16,553 bases of DNA, taken from the NCBI GenBank assembly GCA_021808875.1, contig JAKBAU010000042.1, forward strand, positions 1 to 16,553, read 5' to 3'. Below, piece by piece: positions 14,962 through 16,553 of the stretch. The notes under the pieces were generated by a model. That model saw only the letters and a list, made by a program, of their open reading frames with translations. It ran no database searches and was not told the DNA's origin. A program made the translations under genes and the position numbers. Every line of letters begins with the position of its first letter. Positions within the stretch are counted from its first letter, which is position 1. Source of the stretch: Pseudomonadota bacterium (GTDB taxonomy: Bacteria > Pseudomonadota > Alphaproteobacteria > Micropepsales > Micropepsaceae).

Positions 14962-15992
14962 GCGAAGGGCAACTCCATGTCGCGCGGCTCGTGGTCAAGC
15001 CAGGGTGGCACGGGAAGGCCTTTTTGACGCAGGAAGGCAGGATTGAAAAGTTTGCTCTGATAACGCGAGCCGGTATCACAGAGCACCGTGACGATGGTGT
15101 GGCCCGGCCCCATCTCCTTTGCCAGCCGGATGGCACCGGCCACGTTTATGCCGCTTGAGCCGCCTAGACACAGCCCGTCGCGCTGCAGAAGATCGTAAAG
15201 GGTGGGCAGCATCTCCTCATCAGAAATTTCATAGGCGTCGTCGATCGGGGCGCCCTCGAGATTTGCTGTGACCCGGTTCTGGCCGATGCCTTCGGTGATC
15301 GAGGCGCCATGTGCATCCAGCTGCCCTGTTTTGATCCAGGAATAGATGGCGGCGCCGAGCGGATCAGCGGCGACAATCCGAATGTTGGGATCCCGCTCCT
15401 TAAGTGCGATCCCCGTACCGGCCAGCGTACCGCCCGTGCCGACCGCCGCGACAAATCCATCGATGCGTCCCTTGAGTTGCGCATAGATTTCGGGTCCGGT
15501 GCCTTCAATATGTGCGGCACGGTTGGCGACATTGTCGAACTGATTGGCCCAGATCGCGCCACTGGCCTCAGTATGGGCAAGGCGGGTCGCCAGACGTCCC
15601 GACAGTTTCACGTAATTATCGGGATCACGATAGGGTTTTGCCGGGACCTCGATGACATGCGCCCCCATCAGGCGCAAGGCGTCCTTTTTCTCCTGACTCT
15701 GCGTCTGCGGGATAACGATGACGGTGCGAAACCCCATGGCATTGGCGACCACAGCAAGTCCGATTCCAGTGTTTCCGGCGGTGCCTTCGACAATGGTGCC
15801 GCCGGGGCGCAGCGCGCCCGTCGCAATGGCAGCGCGAACTATATACAGAGCCGCCCGATCCTTGACCGAGCCACCCGGGTTCATGAACTCGGCCTTGCCA
15901 TAGATATCGCAGCCGGTCAGAGCGCTCGCATATCGCAGGCGGATGAGCGGGGTATGGCCTATTGCATCAAGAGTGTCGTTGCGGATGTCCAT
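14958..15992 (-). CDS. cysK: Cysteine synthase (O-acetylserine sulfhydrylase)
   Basis: This PLP enzyme joins sulfide to O-acetylserine to make cysteine. It is 344 aa, somewhat longer than E. coli CysK (323 aa). The PLP lysine is Lys44 in NPGGSVKDRAA (38-48). The substrate loop is EGTAGNTGIGLA (69-80), where most CysK proteins have PTSGNTG, a variation I associate with an alphaproteobacterial branch. A glycine-rich phosphate loop, GTGGTLAGT, and GGSSGINVAG follow, then LCDTGSRYQSKLFN near the C-terminus. The extended tail (QKGLPVPPWLDHEPRDMELPFA) is outside the usual core. A cystathionine beta-synthase activity is a possible alternative. The start overlaps nothing; 50 bp upstream ends the photolyase gene. 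The ribosome binding site is weak, and a hairpin precedes it. Its stop overlaps sseA. Confidence 0.92.
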   Translation of the reverse strand: MDIRNDTLDAIGHTPLIRLRYASALTGCDIYGKAEFMNPGGSVKDRAALYIVRAAIATGALRPGGTIVEGTAGNTGIGLAVVANAMGFRTVIVIPQTQSQEKKDALRLMGAHVIEVPAKPYRDPDNYVKLSGRLATRLAHTEASGAIWANQFDNVANRAAHIEGTGPEIYAQLKGRIDGFVAAVGTGGTLAGTGIALKERDPNIRIVAADPLGAAIYSWIKTGQLDAHGASITEGIGQNRVTANLEGAPIDDAYEISDEEMLPTLYDLLQRDGLCLGGSSGINVAGAIRLAKEMGPGHTIVTVLCDTGSRYQSKLFNPAFLRQKGLPVPPWLDHEPRDMELPFA

Positions 15993-16003
15993 GCGACTTT
16001 AAC

Positions 16004-16035
16004 CAGGCTAGGGCCCGACCCTAAGCCCCAGCCTG
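16004..16035 (-). promoter_or_regulatory. Hairpin in the photolyase-cysK gap
   Basis: CAGGC (16004-16008) pairs with GCCTG (16031-16035). TAGGG (16009-16013) pairs with CCCTA (16019-16023), leaving a one-sided bulge of seven bases. It lies within the 50-bp gap, 11 bases before the cysK start. It could be a photolyase terminator or a leader element affecting cysK translation. Confidence 0.4.
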
Positions 16036-16042
16036 CTCACCA

Positions 16043-16553
16043 TCAAGCTTTGCCCGCAGCCTTCAGCCGGGCGAAGGCGTCCAAGGCGCGTTGCCGCCCC
16101 GTCGCAAGGTCTACGAGGGCAGTAGGATAACTCGCTCCCAGCTTGATGTTGGCTGCGTCAAGTACCGCGGCTGGCGCCAGCCACGGGCTGTGGACAAAGC
16201 GATCCGGCAGGTGGGCGAGTTCGGGAACGAAGTGGCGGACATAGTGGCCCTCCGGATCGAATCGCTGTCCCTGCAAAACCGGATTGAAGATACGAAAATA
16301 GGGTGCTGCATCCGCCCCGCAGCCGGCCACCCACTGCCAGCTTGCGCTGTTGTTGGCGAGGTCGGCATCCACAAGTGTGTCCCAGAACCAGCGAGCACCT
16401 TCGCGCCAATCGATCAGGAGGTGCTTGACGAGGAAGGAGGCCGCGATCATGCGCACGCGATTATGCATCCATCCGGTATTCCACAGTTGGCGCATCCCCG
16501 CATCCACGATGGGGATCCCGGTTTGGCCGCGTTGCCAGAGCGAGAGCTTGTCC
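16043..16553 (-). CDS. phrB: Deoxyribodipyrimidine photolyase, C-terminal part
   Basis: This is the FAD-domain end of a class I photolyase/cryptochrome family protein, which repairs UV-induced pyrimidine dimers using blue light. The gene enters from the right edge, and 169 residues plus stop are visible. They contain the highly conserved WQRGQTGIPIVDAGMRQLW, then TGWMHNRVRMI, ASFLVKHLLIDWR, DADLANNSASWQW (equivalent to the E. coli Trp382 region of the electron-transfer chain) and APYFRIFNPVLQG. These are FAD- and DNA-binding elements of CPD photolyases. The antenna-binding N-terminal half is outside the window. It is transcribed towards cysK with a 50-bp gap, so readthrough is possible but a functional link is not apparent. 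Confidence 0.95.
   Translation of the reverse strand, partial: DKLSLWQRGQTGIPIVDAGMRQLWNTGWMHNRVRMIAASFLVKHLLIDWREGARWFWDTLVDADLANNSASWQWVAGCGADAAPYFRIFNPVLQGQRFDPEGHYVRHFVPELAHLPDRFVHSPWLAPAAVLDAANIKLGASYPTALVDLATGRQRALDAFARLKAAGKA

Overview
The window looks like chromosomal DNA of a GC-rich alphaproteobacterium. The evidence is a small NDUFS4-like complex I subunit lying between two tRNA genes, a two-domain cold-shock protein followed by a secreted DUF192 protein, an aerobic CO-dehydrogenase-type accessory cassette, and many ATGA stop/start overlaps. No order or genus can be fixed from the sequence. I see no insertion sequence, phage gene, integrase, toxin-antitoxin pair or CRISPR array.

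Left part (1-2986, minus strand). A molybdenum-hydroxylase cassette is transcribed in the order coxG-like, coxS-like [2Fe-2S] subunit, coxM-like FAD subunit, xdhC-like maturation factor. The last two junctions are ATGA overlaps, and xdhC runs off the left edge. The catalytic molybdopterin (large) subunit is not in the window, so the substrate is unknown. A 9-bp inverted repeat sits just upstream of coxG.

Middle (2987-5227, plus strand). The order is double cold-shock-domain protein, signal-peptide DUF192 protein, a 360-bp gap with no gene, tRNA-Pro(UGG), NDUFS4-like protein, tRNA-Arg(UCU). A strong hairpin then separates this block from the next gene.

Next (5235-10326). Three minus-strand genes encode a glycine-zipper lipoprotein with a polyproline tail, an enoyl-CoA hydratase/isomerase family protein that lacks both classical catalytic glutamates, and a secreted M61 aminopeptidase with a PDZ domain. 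Divergent from the lipoprotein gene is a sugar-lactone oxidase of the D-arabinono/L-gulono-1,4-lactone oxidase family.

Right part (10469-16553, minus strand). This is a compact sulfur amino-acid block, transcribed photolyase (partial), cysK, sseA, GNAT acetyltransferase, then POT peptide transporter, metC-like PLP lyase and hisI. cysK/sseA/GNAT are joined by ATGA overlaps, as are POT/metC/hisI; an 89-bp gap holding a hairpin separates the two runs. Together they suggest cysteine synthesis, sulfur transfer, peptide uptake and thiol cleavage, with a histidine-pathway enzyme translationally coupled at the end.

Most of the window is ordinary housekeeping and accessory metabolism. The points best worth a second look are the cox-type cassette without its large subunit, the POT-metC-hisI coupling, the glutamate-less crotonase and the polyproline glycine-zipper lipoprotein. 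I found no convincing wholly new system.
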